64,000 nucleotides of DNA from NCBI GenBank assembly GCA_037367355.1, contig CM074698.1:2666001-2730000 (forward strand). The letters run 5' to 3'. Position 1 is the first letter of the stretch. Each line of letters starts with the position of its first letter. The position numbers were made by a program, and so were the translations under genes. A model generated the notes under the pieces. It was not told the origin of the DNA. It did no database searches and saw only the letters and a list, made by a program, of their open reading frames with translations. The DNA is from Neoscytalidium dimidiatum. Taxonomy: Eukaryota > Ascomycota > Dothideomycetes > Botryosphaeriales > Botryosphaeriaceae. This document shows positions 1-14,631 of this stretch, piece after piece.

Positions 1-942
1 GGTGAGTACAACCCCTCCTCCCGCCAGAACCAACGATACACAACAAGGGCATCATCGTTCACGCCTCTGCCTCGTCACTGGTTACTCAGTCGTACCGACA
101 TCTGGATGGTCATTCTCATTCCTACCGCTTGCTCATCGTCCTCCATCAGTTTGACATCGTATGACGCCGTTGCCAAATACAGATGCCGCTCTCATAGCAT
201 CATTCAGCACGAATTACACACATGTCGTGTCTATCCACCGTACTTTCTCTGAACTGGAAGCAGCCAGCCTCTCGAAGGCCAAGTTCATGACTGACCAAGG
301 GAATCTCTATGAACAGACTCTCTGACTGAGGTTTATGTTAGCAAAGGGTCACTTGATGAAGTTACTGGAAAATTTTCGTACACGTCTACACCCTGAAACT
401 TCAAGTCCTTGTAAGAGTCCGTGCCTGTGTACATACGGGTAGGTCCAGACACAGGGATGGCACAGGAGCTCGCCGGATCTACCAAAATGCACCTGTGACG
501 TGCATATGGAAATCTCAGGGAGCGAGGATCGTCATTTGATCGCCGTGCCATGACTCTCAACCCCAGGGGCTGGGAGATGCGATCGGACTTGCTTTCTCTG
601 CCAGTAGGTGCATGCATGGTAACTACTAACTTGACGAATCCAAAGGATCCCCACGCGTAGCATCTGGCAAGCCCGAGCGTTTCGACTCTGTACTTAATCA
701 TTTACGCTTCTTTTCGCATTATCAAGGCAAAAAAAAAAGCCACCTGTTCCAGCAACTGCACACGACGCTCCCGGCAAACGCCACGCTCAAGCAACTTTTC
801 GTAAGCTCATAACCGTACGCTCGATCAGCGCAATTCAGCACCCTTAATCTCTCTTTGCTACAACACCGCCCCTAAGTCGTCCGGAGCTTTTTTCCGCATA
901 ACGGACGTTGCAAACGTCTCCCGGATTAGGCATCGTATCCCG
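1..942. other. Left-edge non-coding stretch
   Basis: No convincing gene is visible. The window opens with GGTGAGT, which would fit a 5' splice site of a + strand gene lying to the left, but no downstream exon can be assigned to a family. A minus-strand ATG frame of 122 codons (333-701) shows no recognisable domain and is not annotated. The rest is presumably the 3' flank of the Pmp3-like gene. Confidence 0.4.
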
Positions 943-1670
943 TCAGTATGCCGTATGTGCCCTCCGAAGCCTTTGCCGGTACGCCCCACTCGGCCGATAG
1001 CCCGACCCATATCCGGGGCCGACGACTCCATTACTTGCATTCCACCCGGCGGCATCCCCATCGCCCAGCCCGTACCTCAGCCCTTCATACCCACCTCCCC
1101 TTCCTCCCATCGTCGCGCTCCCTCCTCCGCCCATGGAGTGGTAGCTGCCCTGGTGCCCGTATGCCGCCGGCCGCCGGTTCACCCGCCGGCTCTCCCTCCT
1201 GCTGTTCCGCCGGCGCCGCTTCTCCAGATCGGCGTCGTCGAAGTGGTGCCCTTCTTCTTTCCGCTTCAGTCGCTGGACCTCATCCCAGCGCGCGCCGCCG
1301 AAGATGATGTTCTCCGAGTAGATGAGCGGCTTGGGCCCGCCCGGGTAGCGCCCCTTGCGCACTTTGCGCCGCCGGTGGAAGTACGTGAGGCTGAGGTAGA
1401 AGCCGTGGATGTGGGAGGGGATGACGGCGGCGAGGAAGAGGAGGCTGTGTTTGGGAGGGGAAAGTGTAAGATTTTGTCTTCATGCAGGAACGGCGCGGGA
1501 AGGCCTTAGGGTGTTGAGGGAGGGAGGTAGACTATGCACGTGTGGAGGTTGATGTTTCTGACTTACGCATTTATGAGGGTATCCATGCCGAAGCCGGTCA
1601 GGAAGATGATGGCAAGAGGGGGGAAGAAGATGTTGGTGAGGGTGATGAAGATCCGATAGCAGATGGCCAT
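943..1670 (-). CDS. Pmp3/UPF0057 (RCI2-like) plasma membrane proteolipid with long tail
   Basis: Small hydrophobic membrane protein of the Pmp3/RCI2 family, whose members affect plasma-membrane potential and salt or cold tolerance. Two exons, 1670-1567 and 1444-943, are joined by a GT-AG intron (donor GC|GTAAGT), giving about 201 aa. Residues 7-28 form the first membrane segment with the family signature NIFFPPLAIIF. After the junction (DTLINALLFLAAVIPSHIHGF) comes the second segment. Classical Pmp3 ends soon after this at 52-60 aa. Here about 130 more residues follow, basic and then Gly/Ser/Tyr-rich, probably cytosolic. Longer fungal paralogues of this kind are known. The start was set at the ATG just before the first helix, because the open frame upstream has no membrane segment and looks like 5' UTR. 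Confidence 0.85.
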
Positions 1671-3224
1671 GATTCGTCGCCCGTCGATGAGCGTGTCACC
1701 CGATCGCCTGGTAGCTCTTCTGTGCAAGGCCAAATGGGGACGATTGGCGACCGTTTGGGGGGCCGTTGATCGCTGAAGCTTAGCGTCCGTCGCTCGTCGC
1801 TCGTTTGGCTCACTGGGTGTGGAGAAGAAAGCGAACACGAGCGAAGGAGTCGTCGAGATCGAGACCGCGCAAGGGGAAAATGAAAAAGGTACCCACACAC
1901 AATAAGCGGGATGGGAGGGGGGAGCGCCTCGTGGGATTTTGAGAGAGAGCGCGGCGCGGGGGCCTAGCAATTAAGGCGTCCACTCGTTTTCGTCGAAAAT
2001 GGGCTACAGCAGCAGCAGACCCTGGATTCGGCAGGCCCTCCTGCCAGGATTTTTTTCCTCGTTTTGCGAGGAGACCTTCCCTGCCTGCTCAGCGCGTGAG
2101 CTTGGTTGGGCCCTGGATGGTGACGTCACAGGACAGATGGGGGAAATCTTGCTCGGGCGCATCTCCGTTCAGCCCTACCGTATCGATAATCGCCACGGCA
2201 GCTGCGGCTTGTCATGGCAGAGAGATGATGACAGCTGCATCCCTTTCGTCGATTTCAAGCTATTGGGTTTCCAGGTTGCTTGCGATACTGTCCATGAGCA
2301 AGTAAGTGCTCATGCAAGCTTTATGGGTAGGTACGATGGTGGATAGTCCCAAAAAAAATAAAAGAGAAAAAAAAAAAAACAACGGTGGTAGCGGTTGATG
2401 TTGACGATAGGGCAAACTTTCGTCTTAATTGCTCATTTACTGGTATGTCGGTTTCCTTTTTTTGACAAAAGAGCTCTCGAGTCTATGTTTGGCCCGAATT
2501 CAGTCATTGCTAAATTTTTTATTTTCCCCAGCCTTATGAAGAAAAGCGTCTCACGTAGGTAGCTCTGTAACTCTCCCATTACGATCCACTCTTGACTTTC
2601 ATGTTAACTACCACGAGGCCAGTTCCAAAATAAATCACAGTGGCCCTATCATGCCGCTACCAGCTAAATCAGGCACTCGGGAGTATATACTCAATGATCG
2701 TACGAACGTTACGTCCAGACGACCACTTCGAACCCAACTGCGCGTTTGGCGATACCTGTGAAATCTACCTTGTAAGGTCCAGAATTCAAGAGATTTGTGG
2801 GATTCATCATGCTTTTTCCAAAGCCTCCAGTGGCCCTGAGCCTCATGTGAAGACTTGAAGTGGTATAGACAAGAGCTATTGCTTTCTTTGAAGCAGATGC
2901 ATCGGCCGAGGGTCATCTTCGGGGAAATCATCACCGATGGATACAGCCACCATGGTTCTTTACTCCCACTAAAACTGCTTTGTGGAGTCTAACTCCTACT
3001 TAAGTCCGAATGATCGGGCTGACTCAGAGTGGGTTTGGGTGTTGGACGCCTATCGGCGTTAAGGCGTTGAAGGGGTTAACGGCGCAGTGCTCATCTACGT
3101 CGTAGATAGTATAAATCTCCTCTTTTTCCTCGCATATGTTTCTTCTTGCCGTTGTGTAGTACATTCCCCCCTCCAAGCATTCTCATTCTTTTTCATCTCG
3201 TTTTAAAGACTCAAATCCGCCAGG
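1671..3224. other. Divergent intergenic region (Pmp3-like / AKR)
   Basis: Lies between the starts of two divergent genes and so holds both promoters. Short A/T tracts occur at 2350-2380 and 2505-2525. No open frame here has family motifs. The only promoter element I can support is the TATA-like site upstream of the reductase. Confidence 0.5.
3110..3115 (+). promoter_or_regulatory. TATA box of the aldo-keto reductase gene
   Basis: TATAAA lies about 110 bp upstream of the reductase ATG. A pyrimidine-rich stretch (3160-3205) follows, as is usual around fungal transcription starts. Assignment rests on position and sequence only. Confidence 0.45.
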
Positions 3225-4289
3225 ATGAGCGCAGGACGACCAGCCTTGAAGGCCGTCTTCGGCGCCATGACGATTGGGAAGCCCGGTAGGCGCTTTTGAC
3301 CATAGGCAAATAGCTCAGCTCTGACATCGGGCGCAGGAATTGAGATGACCCGGGTCCACACCCTCGAAGAGACCTCGGCCCTCCTCGATATCCTCCAAAA
3401 GCACGGCCACAACGAAGTCGACACCGCCCGCGTCTACGGCCAAGGTTCGTCGGAAGGCTATCTCGGCCAGCTTTCCCCTTCCTGGCAGGAACGTGGCATC
3501 GTGATGGAGACGAAGCTGTACCCGAACAAGGGCAAAGGGATGTCGGACGAGGAATATTCGCATTCACCGGCGGACCTGCGCCGTGGCCTGCTGGACAGTC
3601 TGAAGGCGCTCAAGGCCGACAAGATCGACATGTGGTACTTGCACGGCCCCGACCGCAGCCGCCCGTTCGAGGAGACGCTGCGAGAAGTGAACGAGCTGCA
3701 CAAGGAGGGGTACTTCAGGCGCCTGGGCATCAGCAACTACCAGGCCTGGGAGGTCGCCCAGATCTGCGAAATCTGCAAGAAGAACGGCTGGATCATGCCG
3801 AGCGTGTACCAAGGCTTGTATAACGCCTTTCACCGCTTGGTCGAGGCCGAGCTCGTTCCTTGCCTGCGCCACTATGGCATGGCGTTGTACGTGTTCAACC
3901 CTCTCGCGGGCGGGTTCCTGACCAGCAGGTACCGGAAGGATCAGACGGAGTTCCAAGAGGGCGAGCGGTTCGATCGGAAGAGGTGGCAGGGCAAGTTGTT
4001 CCATAGCCGCTACTGGAACGATCCCATGTGGGAGGCGTTGGAGGGTCTCAGGCCGGTGGCGAAGAAGCATGGAATCACAGAGGTAGAATGTGCGTTGAGG
4101 TGGTTGGCACACCATTCGGCGTTGAAGAATGAGCTTGGGGATGCTGTGATTGTGGGGGCGAGCGGCACGAAGCACCTCGAAGACAACTTGGCAGCGCTAG
4201 AGCAGGGTCCGCTACCGGATGAAGTGGTCCAGGCCTTGGACGCTGGATGGGAGAAGACCCGTGCATTGCCTCTTAAATTTTGGCATTGA
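3225..4289 (+). CDS. Aldo-keto reductase, AKR7 (aflatoxin B1 aldehyde reductase) type
   Basis: Cytosolic NADPH-dependent reductase of aldehydes and ketones. The AKR7 group reduces aflatoxin dialdehyde and succinic semialdehyde. Exon 1 (3225-3285) encodes a short beta-strand start containing GAMTIGKP. A 51-nt intron follows (branch CTGAC, acceptor GCAG), and exon 2 is 3337-4289, giving 337 aa, the normal size for AKR7. The catalytic tetrad is visible: Asp and Tyr in EVDTARVYGQG, Lys in METKLYP, His in WYLHGPD. The C-terminal cofactor region contains DAVIVGASGTKHLEDN. It stands alone and shows no clustering with a biosynthetic pathway, so the substrate cannot be predicted. Confidence 0.93.
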
Positions 4290-6321
4290 CGGACACATTA
4301 TGGGGGATTATGAGTTCGGAAAACATAGTAAGAGCTATAAAAAGCACGGGAACGAGTGGAAATGGGTGAAATGGTATTCTATGTTCTGAGATTGAAGTTG
4401 GTTGGGTTGTTCGGATGACTTAGCTTATAGAAATGTCTCATAATATAGCATATTCAAGTCCTGCCGCCCTTGCGCGGTAGAAATTCACCATTCTCTAATC
4501 GTGAGATGACAATATTTTGGAATTAGCACTGCAAAACAGTTGCGTACTTGTTCACCTTTCCTGGTATTTTCTACGATGAACGAAACCCCCCCACCCCCCC
4601 TTCCTTCCGGGAACTCCTAACCCCATCTATCATTATAAATTTTTCCTTAAATTTCCTCACTGCCGGTACGCTCAAAACGCTCGCGGGTCCAGTATAGACT
4701 CTTAGCACCTCCTAATATGTAGTAGATTTTTACCACCAAAAAAAGGTCAAACTGGACTATTGCTGCAGCCGTCTGTTTATTTTGTTTCTTTCTGCTTTCC
4801 CGTCTCGAGAAGCTATAATCGCATCAAATTTGGCCTTAGCGGGCTAACTGTCTTAAGGTCTCGGCGCCCCACGCTGATATTATACCGTTAGTTCTTATTC
4901 GAAAGACTTGTGTAAAGTCTGTTTAGAACAAAGAATATGCAAGACAAAGGCACTAAGTGAAATGTTCGAAGAGTGCTGCTTGCATCTGTGCAAGGTCTCA
5001 AGAGTCTCCAGCGCGGAAAGTGTATGCCTCATTGAGGCGTCTCATAAAGTATAGAATATCTGACAAAGAGCCGCCGGGCAAATACAGCTCTCTGCACAGG
5101 TGGTGCCCAAGTCTCGCGATTTTTTAGCGGCAGAGGAGATGGATTTGGTAGCTGCTGCTCTTGTCTTAAGACAAAATAACGGACAATGCGCAGAAACGAA
5201 AGGCCCTACACCCCGATAGCAAATCAGAGCATCGATTCCTGAGGATGACCGCCTGAATAGACTCGTTCACCTAATCTCTACAAAGCGTGCTGACTTATAT
5301 TGACTATATTGACAACTGACCAGTGTTCTATGGTGACAGAGAGCCAGTGGAGTCGAGGATGTCACTATGTTGGGCTCAGCCTTCTCAACCATGAAAACGT
5401 TCCTGAGAGCGGAATACTCCGGCGTGAGAGCCGCTAGCCGCCCTCCGGTCGCTCAGATGGAGGCCATAATTGCTTTTTCCCACGTCCCACGATCTCTCGA
5501 CGCCGCAGCCGCATCTCCCCGAACATGGCTACACGATCCGGCCGTTCCAACCCCGTCTTATGGCAGAACCCGGGATGCAGGCATCCACCACACGCGTATA
5601 CACGGCACAACCCACTCACACCACTCAGAAACCCGCCTCGCATGTCCCACACACCCCTGTCAGCCACTCCCGGTCTAAGGTCTTACTCTCGCACCTCCCA
5701 ACCATCTCCAGCGTGACCCCTGGCCGGCCTTAAACATCCTTCGATCTGTGTGACCCCATTGCAGCACCCGCGTATCCGGAAGCCAGGACCCTCAGACAGG
5801 TTTAAACTAGCGAGGGGCACAGGAGGCATCAAAAGCCGGCCCACGTCAGCGACACAAAGGTGAAAACGAGTTTAGAGAGGCTTAAAAGAGGGTCTGCATG
5901 TCTCACGAAGGCGTGTGACCTCAAAAAGAATAGTTGTGCGCGGCTATACGCGCCCTCCTAAAACCGGGTCACAGTCCAGAAAGGTGCGCCCACCCGCACG
6001 TACGCACGCACATATTCTCTGGCGCTGTGCGTCCTACCTATTTGGTTCCCCCGTGGCTCATTTGCTATCAAGCTACGACGCCGACCCCTCTTTCGTCCAG
6101 CCAATCGAGAATACACAGCGGTGGTTTATTCTGAATAGGAAGGAGAGATGAACCAACCGTCTTGGAAATGTGAGCGCCGTGCATTTCTTCCTCTCTGTCG
6201 GTGGCTGGTGCCGCAGCCAGCATGTAGGACTTGGCATATGTTACACCGATTGAGCCGCAAAGGACCGTGGCATGCGGTAATTGGATGCCGTGGGTAGTCA
6301 CGTCTCATTTTCTCTCTGCTT

Positions 6322-6374
<53 letters not shown>

Positions 6375-7196
6375 GAATGCCTACTCTCATCCCATGCGGA
6401 CGAAAGGAGAAGCGGGTGGCTGCAGGACTCACGATAAGTGCACATCTCGGAGACCAACGGGGCCGTGGCAAGGGCGTGGTCTCGCATGTGCGTAGGTAGG
6501 ATTGGCGGGTGGAGCATATGGCATACGTATGTACATGTGCATGTGTGTCTATTCCGTGTTTTGTATGTACGTGCTACAGTCGCCGGGGGGCGGGTATGTA
6601 TCGTCACCTGCACTGCATCGGTAGATTCTGCGTCAAGCAGTCAGGGCAGATCGATCGGGCAGGCAGTCTGCGAGCTGAGCTGCGAGATGAGACGGTACGA
6701 CGTGCAGGGCGGGCAGGCTGGCGGTTAAGCAAGGACGCAATGCGACTTGATTGAATGGCAAAACGGCGGTCTGCTGGCTCACTCTTGCGGACGAACAGGT
6801 CGGAGAGTGAGGTGCCTTGTCGACACAGCATGGCTCTGCTTCTCTCACCGCTGTTCACGACGGCTCCAGATCCAGAGTTCGAGACAAGCGGTCAGATGAA
6901 ACAGAGCAAGGCCGAGATGGAAGGTCGCAGCAATCTGACGGAGAAGAGGTGTCGGATGGATGGAGCCCCTTCCATGACGGTTGCCCTTCGCCTTGGCGGC
7001 CCGCGAGCCCGCAAGCCCGCGAGCCCGCGCGCTGGACCCTGAAACGAACTGAAGTGCGTCATCAGCCTGTGGCTTGACTCGCCGAGCACCTGCCCGTCCC
7101 GCCCGCCGCCGCGGGGCAACACCAAATCTCACCCTCCCACCTTGCTCCCGACCAACCGACCACAAACAACCACTCCACTCACGTCACACATCCCCA
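4290..7196. other. Intergenic region, 2.9 kb, no gene seen
   Basis: The first kilobase (4290-5350) is relatively AT-rich and broken by stops in all frames. The 5370-7150 part is more GC-rich and has only short overlapping frames without domain motifs. It contains a CT microsatellite. The last 150 bp serve as the promoter of the Nudix gene. Confidence 0.5.
6321..6370. repeat. (CT)n microsatellite
   Basis: Near-perfect CT dinucleotide run of about 50 nt, preceded by imperfect CT-rich sequence from about 6304. The Ser/Leu and Arg/Glu repeat frames it produces are artefacts of the repeat. Confidence 0.95.
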
Positions 7197-8154
7197 ATGT
7201 CGGCCGCCGACGCGAAGGTGCTCAAGACCGAGCCGCTCGTACGTCATCCCTCTCCTTGCCGCCGCCAATGCCTCAGTCCTCACTTCAAGGGGGAAAAAAA
7301 AGCAGCATCCAGCCTGACTCTGAACTGATACGCGCACTAACCACCATGGCTTCACTCCACAGGATCCCAAGAATGCCTGCTGGGTACGTCTCGTGAAGTA
7401 CGCCTCGCCTCGACCCCCTCCCTTTCGACGCCCGCCAATTGCCCTGAATTTCCGCCTCCAACGCATTCTCCCCACGATTCTCCCTCATGGTTTCCTCGAG
7501 CACCGACTCCTCTAACATCTCCTCGCTCCAACCATACAGGACCACCTACACCGACCCCCTTTCCAAAACCCGCGACTGGGAGTCTGCCGAGCGTCAGACC
7601 CGCCCGCAAGGCTCGCTCATCGACGGCGTCGGCATCGTCGCCATCCTGCAGACGCCCGACGCGCCGCCCTCGCTGCTGCTGCAGAAGCAGTTCCGCCCGC
7701 CCGTCAACAAGGTCTGCATCGAGGTACCCGCGGGATTGATCGACGCCGGCGAGTCGCCCGAGGTGTGCGCCCTGCGCGAGCTCAAGGAGGAGACGGGCTA
7801 CGTGGGCGAGCTGATCAAAGAAGGATTCGGCGTGAGTCCGGTTATGTGGAATGGTGAGTGTTGGGAACCGTTGGGAGCCTTGGTGCATTTGGCAACTGAT
7901 CGGGATCAACTTTAGACCCCGGTTTCTGCAACACAAACCTCAACATGGTTCACGTCACCGTCGACATGACCAAGTCCGAGAACAAGGACCCTAAACCCGA
8001 GCTCGAAGACAACGAATTCATCGAATGCTTCACCGTCCCGTTAGCAGAGCTGTACACTGAGTGCCGGGCACTCGAGCAACAGGGCTACGCCATCGATGCA
8101 CGCGTCGGCACACTAGCTGAGGGCATTGAAATTGCTAAGAGATGGAGACTCTGA
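7197..8154 (+). CDS. Nudix ADP-ribose (ADP-sugar) pyrophosphatase, YSA1/NUDT5 type
   Basis: Hydrolyses ADP-ribose and related nucleoside diphosphate sugars to AMP and sugar phosphate. Four exons (7197-7238, 7363-7397, 7540-7853, 7916-8154) give 209 aa, typical for the family. The joins restore NACWVRLVK-TTYTDP and VMWN-DPGFCNTN in frame. A complete Nudix box is present: a Gly, five residues later Glu, seven residues later REL, then KEETGY. The VPAGLID segment just ahead of it is typical of the ADP-ribose subgroup. The start is the first ATG and follows a pyrimidine-rich leader. The second exon is only 35 nt. Confidence 0.93.
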
Positions 8155-8537
8155 ACTAGATGGAGTTGTGATTAGAACATAGAGGGCAAGCCCTGGTTGG
8201 CAGCGCATTGCGAGGAGCACGGAGCGGGCACCTATTTCTATTTTGGGGATGAAGTTTTGCACTTTCCTTTTCTATATCTGCTGCACGGGACTGTGCTTTC
8301 TAAAATAGGTTTTTATATCCCAAATCAAATACCCAAGACAGATAAATGTGAGGTACTCTCAAGCCTCTAAGAAACCATGTAGAGCCGAAAACCCCAGAGA
8401 TTGCCTCCAACGCCGATCACTCTGCCAAAAAATTTTTCAGTATACCTCTCTTTGAATCCGCCGGCCCAAAAATGATGGCTTCACATCCTTATCCTCAAAA
8501 AACAGAAATAAGCCAGTCGTCTTCAACAAGGAATCAA
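8155..8537. other. Convergent 3' intergenic region
   Basis: About 380 bp between the 3' ends of the Nudix gene and CTP synthase. It presumably holds both polyadenylation sites. No other feature is visible. Confidence 0.6.
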
Positions 8538-10583
<2,046 letters not shown>

Positions 10584-11921
10584 TTTGCGTGGCTGTGAAA
10601 CTAAATGGTGCCGTTCCTGGCTTTTGCCAGGGGGAAAGAAAGAAAGGTCGAGCTGACGGCAGTGGTCGCGAAAAAATATTGGTGGGGCTCACCGCGCGGG
10701 CTAGGGCTGGCAGGCCTGGAGCTTGGGGCGCGCCAGGCAGAGGCCAGAGAAAACCTTAACGCGACACGCTCCACCTGTCCTGCACCATCGGACCTTTCGC
10801 CGTCTCCAACTTTTTTTTTTTTTTTCTTAACCTCTACCTCCTACTCGCGGCACGATTTCTCGCAGGGAACGCAAACACTAACGCGGCGATGACGCGCTTA
10901 TCTCTTCGCCACTTCCATCAATTTGGTCAGCTAGGAGCATGACGGCTGCCCAATGGGACGCAGTGCATACAAACGCGGCGATCTTCAATGCGATGGCTGC
11001 ACAGCAGGCCTTGCGCGTCCAACTCACGCCTTGGGCTCCACTTCTGCTCCTCCGCGCAGGAAATGCGATAAGACGGGCCGGGTTCGTATGTAAAGGCACG
11101 ATTATGGATCGAGTCGGTTTCGTGTATGCAGCGCTCCGGGAGCTCTAAAGGAAATGTGACTATAAATTACGCGAAGACGGGGCTGTGTGCACATGCAGCC
11201 CGAGAAGTATTCTGTTCGTTTATGTGGGTGACTCGAGGCAGACTTAATGTCGTAACGCAAGTGTCGAACGATATGCTTCATCTCTGTATGAGCCATGCCA
11301 AGCTTTCTGGAAAACCATCCCTCGCGTCACGGAACATCGTCTGGACGTCTTTAGAATCCATGCAGCTGTAAAGCGCAAGAATATCACAGCGTCAAATTCA
11401 GACATAATCATGCTGGTTGGCAGTGCAAGGCGGAGAATAAGGCTGACTGAAGCTGGATTGTCCGAGCAAACTGAGAAGGCGATAATAAAGACCATTAAGA
11501 GTGCACCCACCTATGTAGCAAACAAACGCCTACACGCAATCCGCCTCTCTTGCTATTCGGTCATATACACGCGTTTGTCCTCCGGCAGTATTGCCCTCCT
11601 CATTCATACCATCCATGCCAGTCTCGTTCTTCGCGCCCAAACCCTCTTTCTCCGCCAGAACGGGATGTCACCACAGCGTCCTGATGACAGAGAACAGGTC
11701 GCGCATGTGTAGCTGCCGGAATGCTACGTACCGATGCCTTTGCCGAAAGATGCGCAGAGTCGCGAAAGGGAATAGCTGGGAAGTCTTCAAGTCCGTGCTG
11801 CGCGCCGTAGGGAGAGAAAATAGAAGGGGTATGCCATGCCAGCTTTAATATAACCCACAATATGCCCGTTTAGTTCCTTGTAACAGTAATCCCGATTTTA
11901 GATACTAAGGCGAACCCAAGG
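10584..11921. other. Intergenic region upstream of CTP synthase / downstream of velC
   Basis: The first few hundred bases are the CTP synthase promoter, with a poly-T tract at about 10810-10826. Several ATG frames of 60-100 codons occur on both strands, but none shows a domain, a splice-supported extension or biased codon use. Confidence 0.5.
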
Positions 11922-13441
11922 TTACTCCCTGCGCCGTTTGCGCCCTGAATGCGAATCATTGTCTCCCTGGTCGTCTTCGTCGCTGATATGACTGGCCCGC
12001 CGCCTGGCCAGGGCCTTCTCGTTCCCCTTCTTGACTTGGATGTTGCATCCTTGCAACTTCAGCGCTCGCGTTAGAGCGCTGCTGGGCCGCATCCCTGGAA
12101 AGTCCTTGGCTGTGTAAACGGTGAAGACGTCGCTCAAGACTTCCGTCAAGATCGGCATCAGCCCACCGACGTGCAAGTTCATCGGGTCGATACGCATCAA
12201 GACGAATCGGAGCCTGTATTTGCCGTGTGTTCGGCATGATAAGTCCGGAAAGCAAAAGAAACATCCTTCCACATCATGCTCATCTTTCGCAACCGAGGGC
12301 GAGGCGACGAGCTGGCCCATGAGACGCCTAGTGGTCCTCCGGTCGGGTTGAACGAGCGCTGTCTCCTCATTCGTTCCGTCGGCGTTCCACAGCGTGCAAT
12401 GAACAACGTTGAGAGAGTATCGCAGCTCATCCGGATCTGATTGCCCAGTTTTCGGATCTGTCACCAGGAGCTGGATAATGGGTGGAGGATCGATCACTCT
12501 CCGATCACGCTCCCCGAATCCGCAGGCTCGAGCAGCCACTGGTTGCTGCCGAACGACGAGTTTGTACTCGTATTGCCTTCAAAGCCATTAGCAAAGTCGA
12601 AAACTGGATTGAGTCGCGCGGCGTACGTCTTGTCTTGCTGTGGTCCGCGAAAGGGAGCGTTGGGAACGATGCTTGGACCAGCGCTGGCCGCTGTTGCGGG
12701 TGGTGGAGGCGGAGGAGGTGGCGGTCTTTGGGCCGGCGGAGGAGCTGCGGGCTCGGGGTAAGTTGCAGCTGTCCCGTAAGACGATGCTGCGGACCCACGG
12801 TGTGAGTCGATTGATCCACGGAAGGAGGCATTGCTGGGCGGATAGCTCGAAGTGTAGTTCGGCGATGGCAGCGGCTGGTAGGACTGCTGTCGCTGCGGTG
12901 GCGGTGGTGGAGGGTTTCCTTGAGGGGCGTACGGAGGCTCCTGGTGGTGGATGGGGCGTGGCTCTTCTGGATATCTCGTCGTCACCGGTCGCGGTGGAGG
13001 AGGCCTCGCCTCAACTTGCGACCTGGGAGAAGGGTTGCGGCCATACTGCAGGGGAGGAGAGTACGGCGGATCTGATCGAGGCGGGGTGTAAGGATTGGAT
13101 GATAGTAGCTTGTCGACAGGAGCAGCGGAGCGGGTCTGCGAGCGGTGCTGATGCTCTGGCCTGGGCTGAGCTGGGGCCGAGACGGAGGTGGGCAGAGAGT
13201 GGATGGAGGGCAGAGAGCGCTGAGAGGGCGAGAAGAAGGGCGGAAAGTCAGGTCGCACGGGGTCCCGGGGCACGGAGAGGGGAGGAAGCTGGACGGGCTG
13301 GGGCAGGCGACGGTAGGGGTCTCCAAGGTAGGGCGGCGGGGGAAAGTGCGGGAGGTTCTGGGTCTCGGTCATGGCCATTTGCGAGGTGGTTTGCGAAGAG
13401 TTTGGAGGATGTATCGGCGAGGGCGCTGGAGGTCGGGACAT
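11922..13441 (-). CDS. velC: Velvet-domain developmental regulator, VelC-like
   Basis: Fungal-specific nuclear regulator. Velvet proteins bind DNA as homo- or heterodimers and coordinate sporulation with secondary metabolism. Exon 1 is 13441-12627 and exon 2 is 12576-11922, joined across a 50-nt intron (branch GCTAAT); 489 aa. Residues 1-270 are Pro/Ser/Arg-rich and disordered. The velvet domain runs from about 273 to 455, opening with YEYKLVVRQQPVAARACGFG, then RRVIDPPPIIQLLVTD, CFFCFPDLSCRTHGKYRLRF and the closing DFPGMRPSS region. A basic tail ending KRRRE may be a nuclear signal. The long Pro-rich N-terminus followed by a C-terminal, uninterrupted velvet domain fits VelC rather than VelB (split domain) or VosA/VeA (N-terminal domain). 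The start is the first ATG in the frame. Confidence 0.88.
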
Positions 13442-14601
13442 GCGTGTTATTAGTTGTCCGCGGCAGGACACGATGCACGAAGCCGCATTGGGAGCTCCGC
13501 TCGTCTTTGACCGTGACCCGCAAACCAGAGTCGGTGAGGGCAGCGAGACAGTCGAAACAGCAGGCGACCCAAACGGTCCAATGTGGCGGATACGGAGGTT
13601 AAAAAGGCACGAGCGGGCCGCGGTGTCAAGGTTGTATCTGGATCGACATGGGCAGGCAGGCAGGAAGCTTCAGAGCGCGTCGGCTATGCTGCTGTCGAGG
13701 GCTTCCGGGATATGTTCCAGGGATGCCAAAGCCTCACGCCAGACATTTGCGACAACCTGGGATGGCAGCGGCCGAGGCGTGGGCTTGACTCAGGCCGGGC
13801 TGCTCGATTGGCGCACTGGGGCACCGGGTTCGTCGCGGCCAATGGGCCCTGGGGCGTCCTGCAGGCCGTGGGGAAGGGCTTGGGATGGGACGGTGGACGG
13901 CAGGCAGGCGTTCCGGCGGCAGGTTAGGATATGCCGGGTTTTATCTGCGCGGCACACGGGCTAGCCTGATGCGCAAGGAGAGGTGCAGCTGATGGTGGTG
14001 ATGCAGGCGCAGATGCGCATTTTCGTCGCGCATCGTCAAATAAGGCGCTTTCCCGGGTCAAACACAAACAGCGGCCCCAGGTTTTTCGGCGCGACTGTTT
14101 CGCATCGGCGCCGGCGGGCGCTACAGGTGTCACGCCCAGCAATTTGTGAGCGCGCAGTTACATGCCAGCGCCAGCGCGCCTGCGAGGGCTTGCGAGGGCT
14201 CCAGCGCGGCCGCTGCCAGCCCGCAAGGAGGGGCGGCAGAAACTGGAATGCGGAATGGTCAACACGGTGCCGCCGTGCGCCCTCGTGCGACGCCGCTTGC
14301 CGGGCGCTGCAGGACGGGGTGTCTGGCAACCAGGAATCGATCTGTCAACGGCGGTCCTTGGCGTGGCGCTCCTTAGCTGCCGTTGACTGACGGCCAGATC
14401 TGCCCCACGCTCAGCGCGCCGTAGCTGCTTTCGCCGCCTCTTGCAGCCCACCAGCCCGTCGGCTGCGCGCGCTGGCCCAGCCTGCCCCAGCGCGCCGCCG
14501 CCGCCTGCCGGACGCCTCCCATTTGGACAGCGCTGCGTCGCGCCGTGCGACATGCTCGCCGCGAGCAGCTATATAACAGCGCAGCGCAGCAGCCGTGGAC
14601 T

Positions 14602-14631
14602 GTGGGCCGTGGGCCGTGGGCCGTGGGCCGT
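14602..14631. repeat. GTGGGCC tandem repeat
   Basis: Four to five copies of a 7-nt unit inside the GC-rich stretch, decaying into GTGAGCT and GTAGGCC variants. Confidence 0.8.

Noticed and set aside
333..701. 122-codon minus-strand ATG frame near the left edge
   Set aside because: No domain, no signal peptide, and no extension through splicing could be found.
12494..13441. velC exon 1 frame read alone as a complete 315-aa Pro-rich protein
   Set aside because: The velvet domain follows in another frame and a standard 50-nt intron with a GCTAAT branch joins the two in phase, so this is one gene rather than a frameshift or two genes.
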